Shown: in pieces, positions 1 to 7,880 of the stretch | How positions within the stretch are numbered: position 1 is the stretch's first letter | Layout: each line of letters begins with the position of its first letter | Source: Parabacteroides sp. | GTDB lineage: Bacteria; Bacteroidota; Bacteroidia; Bacteroidales; Tannerellaceae | DNA: 64,000 nt | Direction of reading: 5' to 3' | Assembly: GCA_022775005.1 (NCBI GenBank) | Contig: JALFJR010000061.1 | Span: 19,943-83,942 of the forward strand | The notes under the pieces: model-generated | Told to the model about the DNA's origin: nothing | The model's input: only the letters and a program-made list of their open reading frames with translations | Database searches by the model: none | Program-made: the position numbers and the translations under genes

Positions 1-2590
1 AGAGGGTACGATCCATCAAGAGGTTGCCTTGCAAAATGGAGTTGGAGAGCGTGCCGATCAGCCGGATCGCCACGGACTCACCTCGGTCATTGGGGTAATA
101 GAGTGTGTCGCCCACCTGCCCCATCAGTCCCCAAGTGAGGACGGTCTCATCCACCAAGGCGGGATAGACCTCCCCCTCTTTGCGACAAAGGCGGTCGAAG
201 GTGGCTGCCCGCTCTTCCGGATAGAGCGATTGCTCGATCTGGAAAGCACTCTCACGCAAGGCATCAATCGGGAAGCCTACGGCGGTAGGCTGCGTCACAC
301 GATTCAGGTTCAAGCAGCTGGCATCATCAGCTTGGTAACGTAAGCCTTGGCAAATCAAGGTCTCGGCAGGGAGATCGCTCAACGCCAATTTGCTGCGCCC
401 CTCTGCCGTGGAGAGCTCTTGATAGAGCGGTACACGGCTTTCGCCCCACAAGGTGAACCCTCCTGTGCCTGTCTGTATCTGTTCATTATCGGCAAAGCCT
501 TTGCGATTCAAGCCGACGGCAAATACGATGAACACACCAATTGCCAATGCCAAGTAGGCCCAAAGCGCCTGTTTCCGCTGGGCATGGAGTGTGGCCCACA
601 CCAAGGTGGATTGTCGCAACGGTTGGGTGGCTCTTTGTCGGCGACGTAAGACCTCGGCATACCCCCAGCAGGCCGCCATGCCGATCCATCCGGTCCCCAA
701 GAGCATAAAGAGAGGAACCGATTGCCACCACAGGGCATTGAGTAGCGTAAGCCCTATCGTACCGATTGTCCAGATCAAGCTGAGTAGTTTCGCTTTCGTA
801 GCGGAAGGAACGGTAGGGGTATCAGCGCGTGCAGGCTCTCGTAGAGCTTTCGACAAGCTCCAGCGAAGCAGTCCCAACGTGAGCACCAGGCTGCCCAAGG
901 TTCCGCCAATGAGCGTAGAGGCTTGGGGATAGACACCAAAGCCGTCGGTTTGGGTTGCTCCTTGCCAGACATTGCCCAACAGCCACATCACCAAGGCGGT
1001 GTAGAGCAATCCTACGCCTATGCCTACAAGCGCGGAGACCGTTACTACCGGACTGGCCTCTTTCCAAAAGAGTGCTACCATCCGTTTGGGGGAGAAGCCT
1101 AAGGCCCGTAGCAGGGCAATCTCCTCCCGACGGCGATAGAGCATCTCTTTCAGCGGATTTAGCATCAAGAGCAGGGCTGACACCCAGATAAAGAAGCCCA
1201 ATGCCAAGAAGAGTCCGGCGAAATCCACACCATTACGAGCGGCAAAAAGTCCAGCCTCTCGGGGATGGATCAGTTGTAGCCCGAACTGCTCCGGCTGTAA
1301 GTGGGAGAGGTCTGCTTTTTGCAACCGTAGCTGGGTCGCTACGCCATAAGCGTTCCCCCAGCGTTCAGCTACTGCCTCATAGGCAATCAGGGCTTTGGGG
1401 GTTGCTCGGTAGTGATTCCAATAGGCTTCGTCTTCATCGGTAATCCGCTCCATATCAATGGGCAGATCGCTGTCCCAGTCAGTACAACGTTCCACGTTGG
1501 CCAAGCCGGGGAAGTTGGCACTCAACGTGCTGTCTGCTTGCCACGTGCTCAGTGGCAGGATGCGCCCAACCACCAAAGGCAGTGTGTCGGTCTCTAATTG
1601 CTTCAGCTCCTTGGCGTGGAAATAGCTGATGCGTATCGTATCGCCTACACGGGCGTTCAATCGCTTTGCGCTGTAATCGGAGAGCCAGATCTCCTCTTTT
1701 CGCAAGCGTTGTCCGTCGTATTGATCGACAGCGGTCACGAAAGAATAGGGAATGGAGCGGTCGGCTCGATCGAGGCTATTCGCCAAGTAGGAGAAGAGCC
1801 GGTTAGCCGTGCTATCTCCCGCACAGAGTGTCTCGATGACCTCCTTTTGCAGGAAGATGCGGGAGGAGGAGATCTGTATCTCGCCGTTGATGCGTTGGGT
1901 TTGCAGGCCGGAGAGGGCCGGTTGCCACGCTTTCGCTACCTCCGATTCGTTCAGCAGCCGGTTGCTCATGAGTAGGTTGATGCGTCCCTCCACCCCTAAT
2001 GTCTCAGCCAATTCCTGCCGATTGACAAACACATTGAAAGGAATCACCTGTTCGTTGCGCAGGTTGAGGTTACCTCCCTCTGCTGCGGACAGTGTGCCAC
2101 CGGGGGTAAGGCGGAGGCTCGTGGTGTAGTTTTTAGAAACAAAGAGAGAGCCGGAGGGTACCATGCCTGCAGCTGGCAAACGAAGTACCAACTCATCGGC
2201 CGGCCCTAAGTCTAACTCCTTGGTCAAGGCTGGGTTGAGCAGGGCTCTCCCTTTCGGTAGATCTGTGCGATCCACGCCCCAAAGAGTAACCGGCACCAAG
2301 CGACCGTTGTACGAGACGAATCCCTCGCTTAACAGGACTCCTCGACTGCCTGTTTGAAAGGGCTCGGCTTGGAGCAACTGCTCCGAGAGGTAACCGTTGC
2401 GAGCGAAGAGCAGGGCCTCTGTATCGCCCAACCGGTCACTTACCCGTCGCTCTAAGGTGGTACGCACCGAATCGCCTACGACTAAGCTACCTACGATCAC
2501 CGCTACCGTGATCAACGAGGCCAAAGCGATCAGCCGATAGAAGCGGGCGTAATAACGAATGTTCCGGTATGTGAGTCGCTGTTGGTTCAC
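1..2590 (-). CDS. ABC transporter permease, FtsX/MacB type (partial, runs off the window)
   Basis: This is an open frame of more than 860 codons that is absent from the ORF track because its 3' end lies outside the window; I read it by reverse-complementing. It starts at a GTG (2590) that overlaps the TGA of the ATPase gene as GTGA, so translation is probably coupled. The N-terminus (NQQRLTYRNIRYYARFYRL) is followed by one membrane helix, then a long extracytoplasmic region of about 400 residues. An FtsX-type membrane block follows near residues 455-560, containing LYRRREEIALLRALGFS. A second hydrophobic block with LYAQRK-like HAQRKQALWAYLALAIG comes later. This layout fits a permease that works on substrates on the outer face of the membrane, as in MacB or LolCDE families. 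The substrate is unknown. Its place at the end of the redox/terpenoid cluster suggests export or maturation of a cluster product, which is inference. Confidence 0.85.
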   Translation of the reverse strand, partial: MNQQRLTYRNIRYYARFYRLIALASLITVAVIVGSLVVGDSVRTTLERRVSDRLGDTEALLFARNGYLSEQLLQAEPFQTGSRGVLLSEGFVSYNGRLVPVTLWGVDRTDLPKGRALLNPALTKELDLGPADELVLRLPAAGMVPSGSLFVSKNYTTSLRLTPGGTLSAAEGGNLNLRNEQVIPFNVFVNRQELAETLGVEGRINLLMSNRLLNESEVAKAWQPALSGLQTQRINGEIQISSSRIFLQKEVIETLCAGDSTANRLFSYLANSLDRADRSIPYSFVTAVDQYDGQRLRKEEIWLSDYSAKRLNARVGDTIRISYFHAKELKQLETDTLPLVVGRILPLSTWQADSTLSANFPGLANVERCTDWDSDLPIDMERITDEDEAYWNHYRATPKALIAYEAVAERWGNAYGVATQLRLQKADLSHLQPEQFGLQLIHPREAGLFAARNGVDFAGLFLALGFFIWVSALLLMLNPLKEMLYRRREEIALLRALGFSPKRMVALFWKEASPVVTVSALVGIGVGLLYTALVMWLLGNVWQGATQTDGFGVYPQASTLIGGTLGSLVLTLGLLRWSLSKALREPARADTPTVPSATKAKLLSLIWTIGTIGLTLLNALWWQSVPLFMLLGTGWIGMAACWGYAEVLRRRQRATQPLRQSTLVWATLHAQRKQALWAYLALAIGVFIVFAVGLNRKGFADNEQIQTGTGGFTLWGESRVPLYQELSTAEGRSKLALSDLPAETLICQGLRYQADDASCLNLNRVTQPTAVGFPIDALRESAFQIEQSLYPEERAATFDRLCRKEGEVYPALVDETVLTWGLMGQVGDTLYYPNDRGESVAIRLIGTLSNSILQGNLLMDRTL

Positions 2591-3258
2591 TGTATCACTC
2601 CTCCGATTAAGTTCAGTATGCGTTTGGCGTAGGCCGAGGTCTCATCGGAGTGTGTCACCATCAGGATGGTTGTGCCCAGTGTTTGGTTCAATTCCTTGAA
2701 GAGGGAGGCGATGTTTTGTGCGTTCTCCCGATCTAATTGTCCCGTGGGTTCATCGGCCAACAGCAAAAGTGGTTGGCGAATCAAGGCACGGCAGACCGCT
2801 ACCCGACTGGCCTCGCCCCCGGAGAGGGTGGCGGGATAGGCATTGGCCAACCGTTCGATACGGGTGAGGCGCATCAACTCCTCTGCCCGTGCCTCCGCTG
2901 CTGCCTCCACCTGTGTGGCATCCGCTAACAGGGGAAGCAGGATGTTCTCTTTCACCGTGTAGGGGGCTAATAGTCGATGATCTTGAAAGACAAAACCAAT
3001 CTGGCGGTTACGTACACTGGCCAAGTTGACTAATCCGTTTGTGATCTCTTGTCCATTCAGGAAATAGCGTCCGCTATCTGGAGGCAAGAGCGTACCTAAA
3101 ATGGAAAGCAAGGTAGTCTTGCCGGAACCGGAAGCCCCTTTAATCGCTACGAAGTCTCCCTGTTCCACATGCAGGTTTACGCCTCGCAAGACATGGTTGA
3201 GGCGGTTGTCACCATCGTGAAAGCTTTTCTGTATAGCCACTAATTCGATTAATGCCAT
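2587..3258 (-). CDS. ABC transporter ATP-binding protein, LolD/MacB-like
   Basis: A 223-residue ATPase of the usual length for the LolD/MacB/FtsE group. The Walker A motif GASGSGKT is at residues 41-48, the Q-loop is in FVFQDHRLL, the ABC signature LSGGE is at 145-149, Walker B with the catalytic glutamate (LLLLADEP) is near 164-171 and the switch histidine is in VTHSDE near 203. It powers the FtsX-type permease encoded immediately downstream, whose GTG start overlaps this stop codon. An 88-bp gap with three 22-bp-spaced repeats separates it from the upstream lipoprotein gene, so some separate regulation is possible. The substrate cannot be told from the ATPase; assignment to LolD proper would be too strong. 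Confidence 0.93.
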   Translation of the reverse strand: MALIELVAIQKSFHDGDNRLNHVLRGVNLHVEQGDFVAIKGASGSGKTTLLSILGTLLPPDSGRYFLNGQEITNGLVNLASVRNRQIGFVFQDHRLLAPYTVKENILLPLLADATQVEAAAEARAEELMRLTRIERLANAYPATLSGGEASRVAVCRALIRQPLLLLADEPTGQLDRENAQNIASLFKELNQTLGTTILMVTHSDETSAYAKRILNLIGGVIQ

Positions 3259-3264
3259 CTGTTT

Positions 3265-3360
3265 CGTTGTTTGTGGGCAGTTACCTGCCGTTTTCTATTT
3301 GCTTACTTGCCGTTTCTTTATGGATAAAAGGCCGTTTAACGATCGCTTAACCGGCGTTCT
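3265..3360. repeat. Short 22-bp-period repeats (GCCGTTT x3) between propeller lipoprotein and ABC genes
   Basis: The heptamer GCCGTTT occurs at 3287, 3309 and 3331, exactly 22 bp apart, and a degenerate copy (GGCGTTC) follows at 3353, just inside the end of the lipoprotein gene. The sequence between copies is not conserved, so this is a phased short motif rather than a simple tandem duplication. Two helical turns per step would place every copy on the same DNA face. Its function is unknown. Confidence 0.55.
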
Positions 3361-4507
3361 CTTGCTCTCCGAAGCAGAGCAGAGTGCCTTTAGCCGTTAA
3401 GATCAAGAAGCGTCCCTTGATAATCGCTGGAGAACCAATGATTTGTTCACCCGCATCATACTCCCATAGTAGTTCGCCCTCTTCGGCGTCGATGATGGAG
3501 ATCAGTCCGCTCTTTGTGCAGACCAATACCTTATCGTCACAAACCAAGGGGGAGCTCTCGCCTGTATTCCCTTTCATCAAGTATTTCCAGTTGAGGCTGC
3601 CATCCAAGCGATTGAAGGCGTAAAGATAGCGATCTGCAGAGAGAATGAAAAGGGTTTTGTCAGTAATTGCCGGCACGGAGACGAACGAGGCACCGGCCTC
3701 ACTGCCCTCCTGGATCTTACGCGTATGGGTGATCTTGCCCTTATCTAAGCTGAACTCGTAGATATTACCGGCATAGTCGCCTACATAGACATAGTCGCCC
3801 ATGACCGCCGGGGAAGCTGGTACATAGGCCTCTAACTCCACGGAGTCGGTGGGTAATCCACTTTGGCAGTTGATGATGCGCAACCAAGCATCACAGCCGC
3901 CAAACAGGACATGCTTTTTCCAGAGTGCCACGGAACCATTCAGGTAGTAACCTGACTCGAAGCGATTGATCAGCTGACCGCTTTGATCGCCGATGCAATA
4001 GAGGTAATTGTCGTAACTACCTACGACGATCGCCTGTTGCCCCTCGAAGCTCACTCGGTTCGGTGAAGCGGAGATCTGCCCCTCCGTCTCGAAGTTCCAG
4101 AGGGTATCTTGCTGGGCCAACGAGATTGCGCTCAACCAACCATCCAACCGACCGATGTAGAGCACGGAGTCGTGGATCATCGGAGTAGCCTCCACCTGCG
4201 TTTTGAGGTCGTAACTGAAGGCCAAGTTTCCAGAAGCATCCACTCCTCGCACCAGGCCACGGCGGTCGCACCAATAGGTGGTACCTTGATAGACAATGGG
4301 TGAAGAGACTGTGCGCACCTCGCTCTTGAAGCGCCACAACAGGGTAGGCTTCTTGGGGAGCGTACGGGAAGTGTAGCCGCTCAGTCCGGCATCCCCTCGT
4401 GAGAGTGACCAATTCAGTCCGTTGCCGTCATCCGGTTCATCACTGTTGTCTGTGCAGCTGAAGCCTAACAGACAGAGCAGAGCGATTAATATGCCATATT
4501 TATTCAT
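3347..4507 (-). CDS. PQQ-like beta-propeller lipoprotein
   Basis: A 386-residue protein starting MNKYGILIALLCLLGFSC, a lipoprotein signal with the lipidated cysteine at residue 18, followed by an acidic linker (TDNSDEPDDGN). The rest is built of repeated WD/PQQ-like blades recognisable as AxDxxxGxxxW or similar steps (for example SAISLAQQDTLWNF, INCQSGLPTD, FNRLDGSLNWKY, IDAEEGELLWEY). Such propellers are usually scaffolds or bind redox partners; I see no haem-binding CxxCH motif and no convincing PQQ-ligand set. It sits 12 bp downstream of the FeS-protein gene, in the same direction, and is one of four propeller proteins in the cluster, each with a different membrane attachment. Lipidation predicts a location at the periplasmic face of the inner membrane or on the outer membrane. 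Confidence 0.85.
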   Translation of the reverse strand: MNKYGILIALLCLLGFSCTDNSDEPDDGNGLNWSLSRGDAGLSGYTSRTLPKKPTLLWRFKSEVRTVSSPIVYQGTTYWCDRRGLVRGVDASGNLAFSYDLKTQVEATPMIHDSVLYIGRLDGWLSAISLAQQDTLWNFETEGQISASPNRVSFEGQQAIVVGSYDNYLYCIGDQSGQLINRFESGYYLNGSVALWKKHVLFGGCDAWLRIINCQSGLPTDSVELEAYVPASPAVMGDYVYVGDYAGNIYEFSLDKGKITHTRKIQEGSEAGASFVSVPAITDKTLFILSADRYLYAFNRLDGSLNWKYLMKGNTGESSPLVCDDKVLVCTKSGLISIIDAEEGELLWEYDAGEQIIGSPAIIKGRFLILTAKGTLLCFGEQENAG

Positions 4508-4519
4508 GGTCTTTTCCTC

Positions 4520-5485
4520 CTATTCGGTTAAAAAGAGCGCACCAGTCGGGCAGAGTGTGGCTAACCGCTCCGGTGCATTGGGGCGATTCTCCTCCGGGAT
4601 GACCACCTGCATGATGAATCCACGGCGCTCAAAGGTGAAACCATTGTCACTGTTATAGACACAAAGTCCACAGCGGATGCATTTGGCTGGCTCATACCAC
4701 AAGCGTCCGTTCACATGAATTTTCTCTTTGACGGGCAATGCGGAGGAGACCTCATAGCGAGGGCGTTTGATTCCGGCCTCCGTGGTGTATCGACGCAGTT
4801 TGCAATCGGTATGTCCGGGGCAGGCACAATGTAGGCAGCGGGAAGGAGCATCGATCGTCTCCTTCAGCCACTCCTTCTCTTTCGGCGTGAAACGGCCCAA
4901 CTTAGAAATAAATGACCTCTTATCTGCCGCATGGGGCGCCACCTCCGGTAGCAAGGGCAGGTCAGCTCGCTCCGCTAATGACTGGATAATTGCCCGTATC
5001 TGAACCGCTTTATCTACTGTACCTCTTCGGCAGGCCTTCTCGCAGGGGGCTTTGCAGTCCGCGCAGCCCAATTGATCGAGCGGGAAGGTGGCAGCTAAGA
5101 AACTACGGGCCTCCGCCAACCGACCGGCATCATAAAGCCAGAGCAGATGCTCTACGTCTAACCCTTTTGGGCAGACAATCGAGCAGGGTGCTTCACAATC
5201 GGCTCGGTGGTCGCTGAGCAGCAACTCTAATGAGAGTTGGCGCAACTTCAAGACCTCTTCGCTTTGGGTGTCGATCACCATTCCTTCAGTGGGTAGGGTA
5301 GAGCAGGAGGGGATCATCTGTCCGGTCTGCACATTCTTCACTACACACACCATGCAAGAGGATTTGTGCTTCGCTCCCTTGGCGTAGCACATGGAGGGCA
5401 GCTCAATGCCCGCTCGGCGAGCCACTTCGATCAAGGTCTCGCCCTCATGTACCTCAATCACTTGATTATTGATCGTTATCTGCAT
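4520..5485 (-). CDS. NuoG/HydA-like iron-sulfur protein with [2Fe-2S] and GltD-type FeS regions, no catalytic hydrogenase domain
   Basis: A 321-residue cytoplasmic electron-transfer protein. Residues 1-75 form a NuoG/HoxU-like [2Fe-2S] domain with Cys33, Cys44, Cys47 and Cys61. A His/Cys region follows (SDHRADCEAPCSIVC, about 91-105). Then comes a GltD-like cluster region (CADCKAPCEKACRRGTVDKAV, 141-161), a further CLHCACPGHTDC group (217-228), and a last ferredoxin-like region (CIRCGLC at 269-275, with Cys312). In bifurcating hydrogenases the equivalent subunit continues into an H-cluster domain; this one stops, and no H-cluster motif is present. It lies 3 bp downstream of the NuoEF fusion gene and almost certainly takes electrons from that flavoprotein. 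The acceptor is unknown; the NapGH-like proteins of the cluster are candidates. Confidence 0.85.
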   Translation of the reverse strand: MQITINNQVIEVHEGETLIEVARRAGIELPSMCYAKGAKHKSSCMVCVVKNVQTGQMIPSCSTLPTEGMVIDTQSEEVLKLRQLSLELLLSDHRADCEAPCSIVCPKGLDVEHLLWLYDAGRLAEARSFLAATFPLDQLGCADCKAPCEKACRRGTVDKAVQIRAIIQSLAERADLPLLPEVAPHAADKRSFISKLGRFTPKEKEWLKETIDAPSRCLHCACPGHTDCKLRRYTTEAGIKRPRYEVSSALPVKEKIHVNGRLWYEPAKCIRCGLCVYNSDNGFTFERRGFIMQVVIPEENRPNAPERLATLCPTGALFLTE

Positions 5486-5488
5486 ACT

Positions 5489-7879
5489 TCAAGACTTTAA
5501 AGCTACTTTTCGTATTGCGTTGTAACTGCACTCGTCGATGCATAAGCCACAGAGCACACACTTCTCGACCTCGATCTGGTGACGTGCATATGGCGTATAG
5601 GGAATGGCATCCGAAGGACAGGCCTTGGCGCACTTGGTACAGCCGACACACTCCTCCGTGATTTCCAACTTGACCATCTCTTTGCAGGTGCCTGTGCGAC
5701 AGATACCCTTTACATGTTCTTCATATTCCTCCCGGAAGTATTTTAGCGTGGAGAGGACAGGGTTGGGAGCGGTCTTACCCAAACCACATAAGGCCATCTG
5801 TTTGATGCTGATTGCCAACTCCTCCAATTTGTCAATATCCTCCATGGAACCTTTGCCGGTACAAAGCCGATCGAGTATGTCCAACATACGACGAATGCCG
5901 ACCCGACAGAAGGTACACTTACCGCATGATTCTTGACAGGTGAATGAGAGGAAATAGCGGGCTACATCCACCATACAGCTACTCTCACTCAGCACTACCA
6001 TACCGCCGGAACCCATGATAGCACCCATGCGGGTCAAGGCATCGAAGTCAACTGGAGCGTCGCACAGCTCTGCGGGGATACAACCGCCGGAAGGACCACC
6101 TGTCTGCACTGCTTTCAGCTTCTCGCCACCCTCGACGCCACCACCAATATCCTCGATGATTTGGTTCAGCGTGGTACCCATCGGTACCTCGATCAATCCA
6201 CCGTGGCAGACCTTTCCGGCCAAGGCGAAGACCTTTGTGCCGGGACTCTTCTCCGTACCGATCGTGCGGTAGGCCTCCGCTCCATGACGGATGATATAGG
6301 ATATTTGGCTCAATGTCTCGACGTTGTTGATCAGGGTCGGGCAGCCAAACAGTCCTTCGACAGCCGGATAAGGCGGACGTTGCCGGGGGAATCCACGCTG
6401 TCCCTCAATGGAGGCGATCAAGGCTGTCTCTTCGCCACACACAAAGGCTCCTGCTCCCTCAAAGATCGTAATGTCGAAAGAGAAGTCGCTGCCAAACAGG
6501 TTCTCGCCGAGCAAGCCTTTCTCCCGGCACAACTCGATCGCCTTGCGGGTACGGATGACTGCTTGGGGATATTCCGCACGAATGTAAAAGATACCTTTCC
6601 GTGCGCCTACGGCATAACCGGCGATGATCATACCCTCGATGACACGCAACGGATAGGACTCCAACAGGATGCGATCCATGAACGCACCGGGGTCACCCTC
6701 ATCACCGTTGCAGATGACATATTTCTCCGCTTTGTCGGTAGCGGCTACCAAGCTCCATTTCCGTCCGGTAGGGAAACCACCACCGCCACGTCCACGTAAG
6801 CCACTTTGCAAGATGGTGTCAATCACCGCTTGACGAGGCATCGTGGTGACTGCCTTCTCCAAGGCGGCAAAACCCTCATGGGCCATATACTCGTCGATGT
6901 CTAACGGCGAGATAATGCCGTAGCCTTCCGTGGAGATGCGCTTTTGGCGGGAGAGAAAAGTGTTGATCGTTCCGGTACGCTCCTGCTCCGATTTCCAGAG
7001 GATATTGTCCCAGGTCGTATCGGTATGGAACATATCCACCTGATTCAACAGGGCATTCTTCCAGCGACGCAAGCGATTGGCCGGCTTGAAGTGATGGAGC
7101 AGGATCTCCTTGATCTCCTCCGGCTTGACATTGGGATAGCGTTCGATCGAGCCATCCGGCAGTGCCACATCAATCAAGGGCACTTGATTGCAGGCCCCTA
7201 CGCAAGAGACCGGTTTGATAGCCACCTTGATACCCAGTTCGTGGGAGGCATCGAGCACTGCTTGATAAATCGCTGCCGTGCCACTTGCTTGGCAGCAGTT
7301 CTCCATGCCTAAACGAACCTCCCCGATTGGCGGTTCCTTAGCCTCATCAGCAGCCTGCGCCTCCTGCTCTTGCGCATACTGTTGAAACTCATCCAACACC
7401 TCTTTTACTCGCCCTGGTTGTACATGTCCGAAGATTTTCTCATCAATCTGTACTACCGGAGCCAAGGCGCAACAGCCTAAACAGGCAATCTTCTCGATGG
7501 AGTATTGCTGATCGGCTGTGGTGATAGTCTCTTCATCCATATTTAACTCCCGGCGGAACGCATCATAGACATTGTTCGCCCCCTTCACATGACAAGCGGT
7601 GCCGGTACATACCTTAATAATATGTCGTCCATAGGGAATGTGCCGGAACTGGGCATAGAAGGTGGAGACACTGATCATTTGTGCCCGGTCGATTTCCGTC
7701 CGCTCATACACCCGTTGCAGGGCATCGGAGGGCAAATAGCTAAACTCCGCTTGCAGGGCCTGGAGCAGGGGAATGATCACCCGCCGACTACGGCCTACCC
7801 GATCAATGATCGCATCCACACGGGCGATCATCGCCTCCTTTGTCTGAAGTCCGTTCTGTTTACAATCTGCACAAGCCAT
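5489..7879 (-). CDS. NuoE-NuoF fusion flavin/FeS NAD(P)H oxidoreductase subunit
   Basis: A 796-residue fusion. Residues 10-165 are a NuoE-like thioredoxin-fold ferredoxin with CTGTAC (91-96) and CLGCC (133-137). A second thioredoxin-like [2Fe-2S] segment follows (NCCQASG near 194, SCVGACN near 226), as in HydB/HoxF proteins. Residues 330-720 are NuoF: the nucleotide-binding glycine-rich loop GRGGGGFPTGRKW (363-375), the FMN region, and the N3 [4Fe-4S] ligands CGKCTFC (652-658) with Cys698. The C-terminus adds two ferredoxin clusters (CVGCTKCAKACP at 744 and CVLCGLCIDECS at 774). It should oxidise NADH or NADPH with FMN and pass electrons to the 321-aa FeS protein. Fusion of the E and F parts in one chain is notable. 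It ends 3 bp before its partner gene. Confidence 0.93.
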   Translation of the reverse strand: MACADCKQNGLQTKEAMIARVDAIIDRVGRSRRVIIPLLQALQAEFSYLPSDALQRVYERTEIDRAQMISVSTFYAQFRHIPYGRHIIKVCTGTACHVKGANNVYDAFRRELNMDEETITTADQQYSIEKIACLGCCALAPVVQIDEKIFGHVQPGRVKEVLDEFQQYAQEQEAQAADEAKEPPIGEVRLGMENCCQASGTAAIYQAVLDASHELGIKVAIKPVSCVGACNQVPLIDVALPDGSIERYPNVKPEEIKEILLHHFKPANRLRRWKNALLNQVDMFHTDTTWDNILWKSEQERTGTINTFLSRQKRISTEGYGIISPLDIDEYMAHEGFAALEKAVTTMPRQAVIDTILQSGLRGRGGGGFPTGRKWSLVAATDKAEKYVICNGDEGDPGAFMDRILLESYPLRVIEGMIIAGYAVGARKGIFYIRAEYPQAVIRTRKAIELCREKGLLGENLFGSDFSFDITIFEGAGAFVCGEETALIASIEGQRGFPRQRPPYPAVEGLFGCPTLINNVETLSQISYIIRHGAEAYRTIGTEKSPGTKVFALAGKVCHGGLIEVPMGTTLNQIIEDIGGGVEGGEKLKAVQTGGPSGGCIPAELCDAPVDFDALTRMGAIMGSGGMVVLSESSCMVDVARYFLSFTCQESCGKCTFCRVGIRRMLDILDRLCTGKGSMEDIDKLEELAISIKQMALCGLGKTAPNPVLSTLKYFREEYEEHVKGICRTGTCKEMVKLEITEECVGCTKCAKACPSDAIPYTPYARHQIEVEKCVLCGLCIDECSYNAIRKVALKS

Positions 7880-7880
7880 A

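Noticed and set aside
1201-2357. Plus-strand ORFs opposite the ABC permease
   Set aside because: They are antisense shadows of a continuous minus-strand frame with FtsX features.
4017-4412. 131-aa minus-strand ORF inside the propeller lipoprotein gene
   Set aside because: Alternative frame of a convincing gene; arginine/alanine-rich and without domain features.
4520-7879. FeFe-hydrogenase
   Set aside because: The flavin and FeS subunits resemble HydB/HydC and the start of HydA, but no H-cluster motifs are present.
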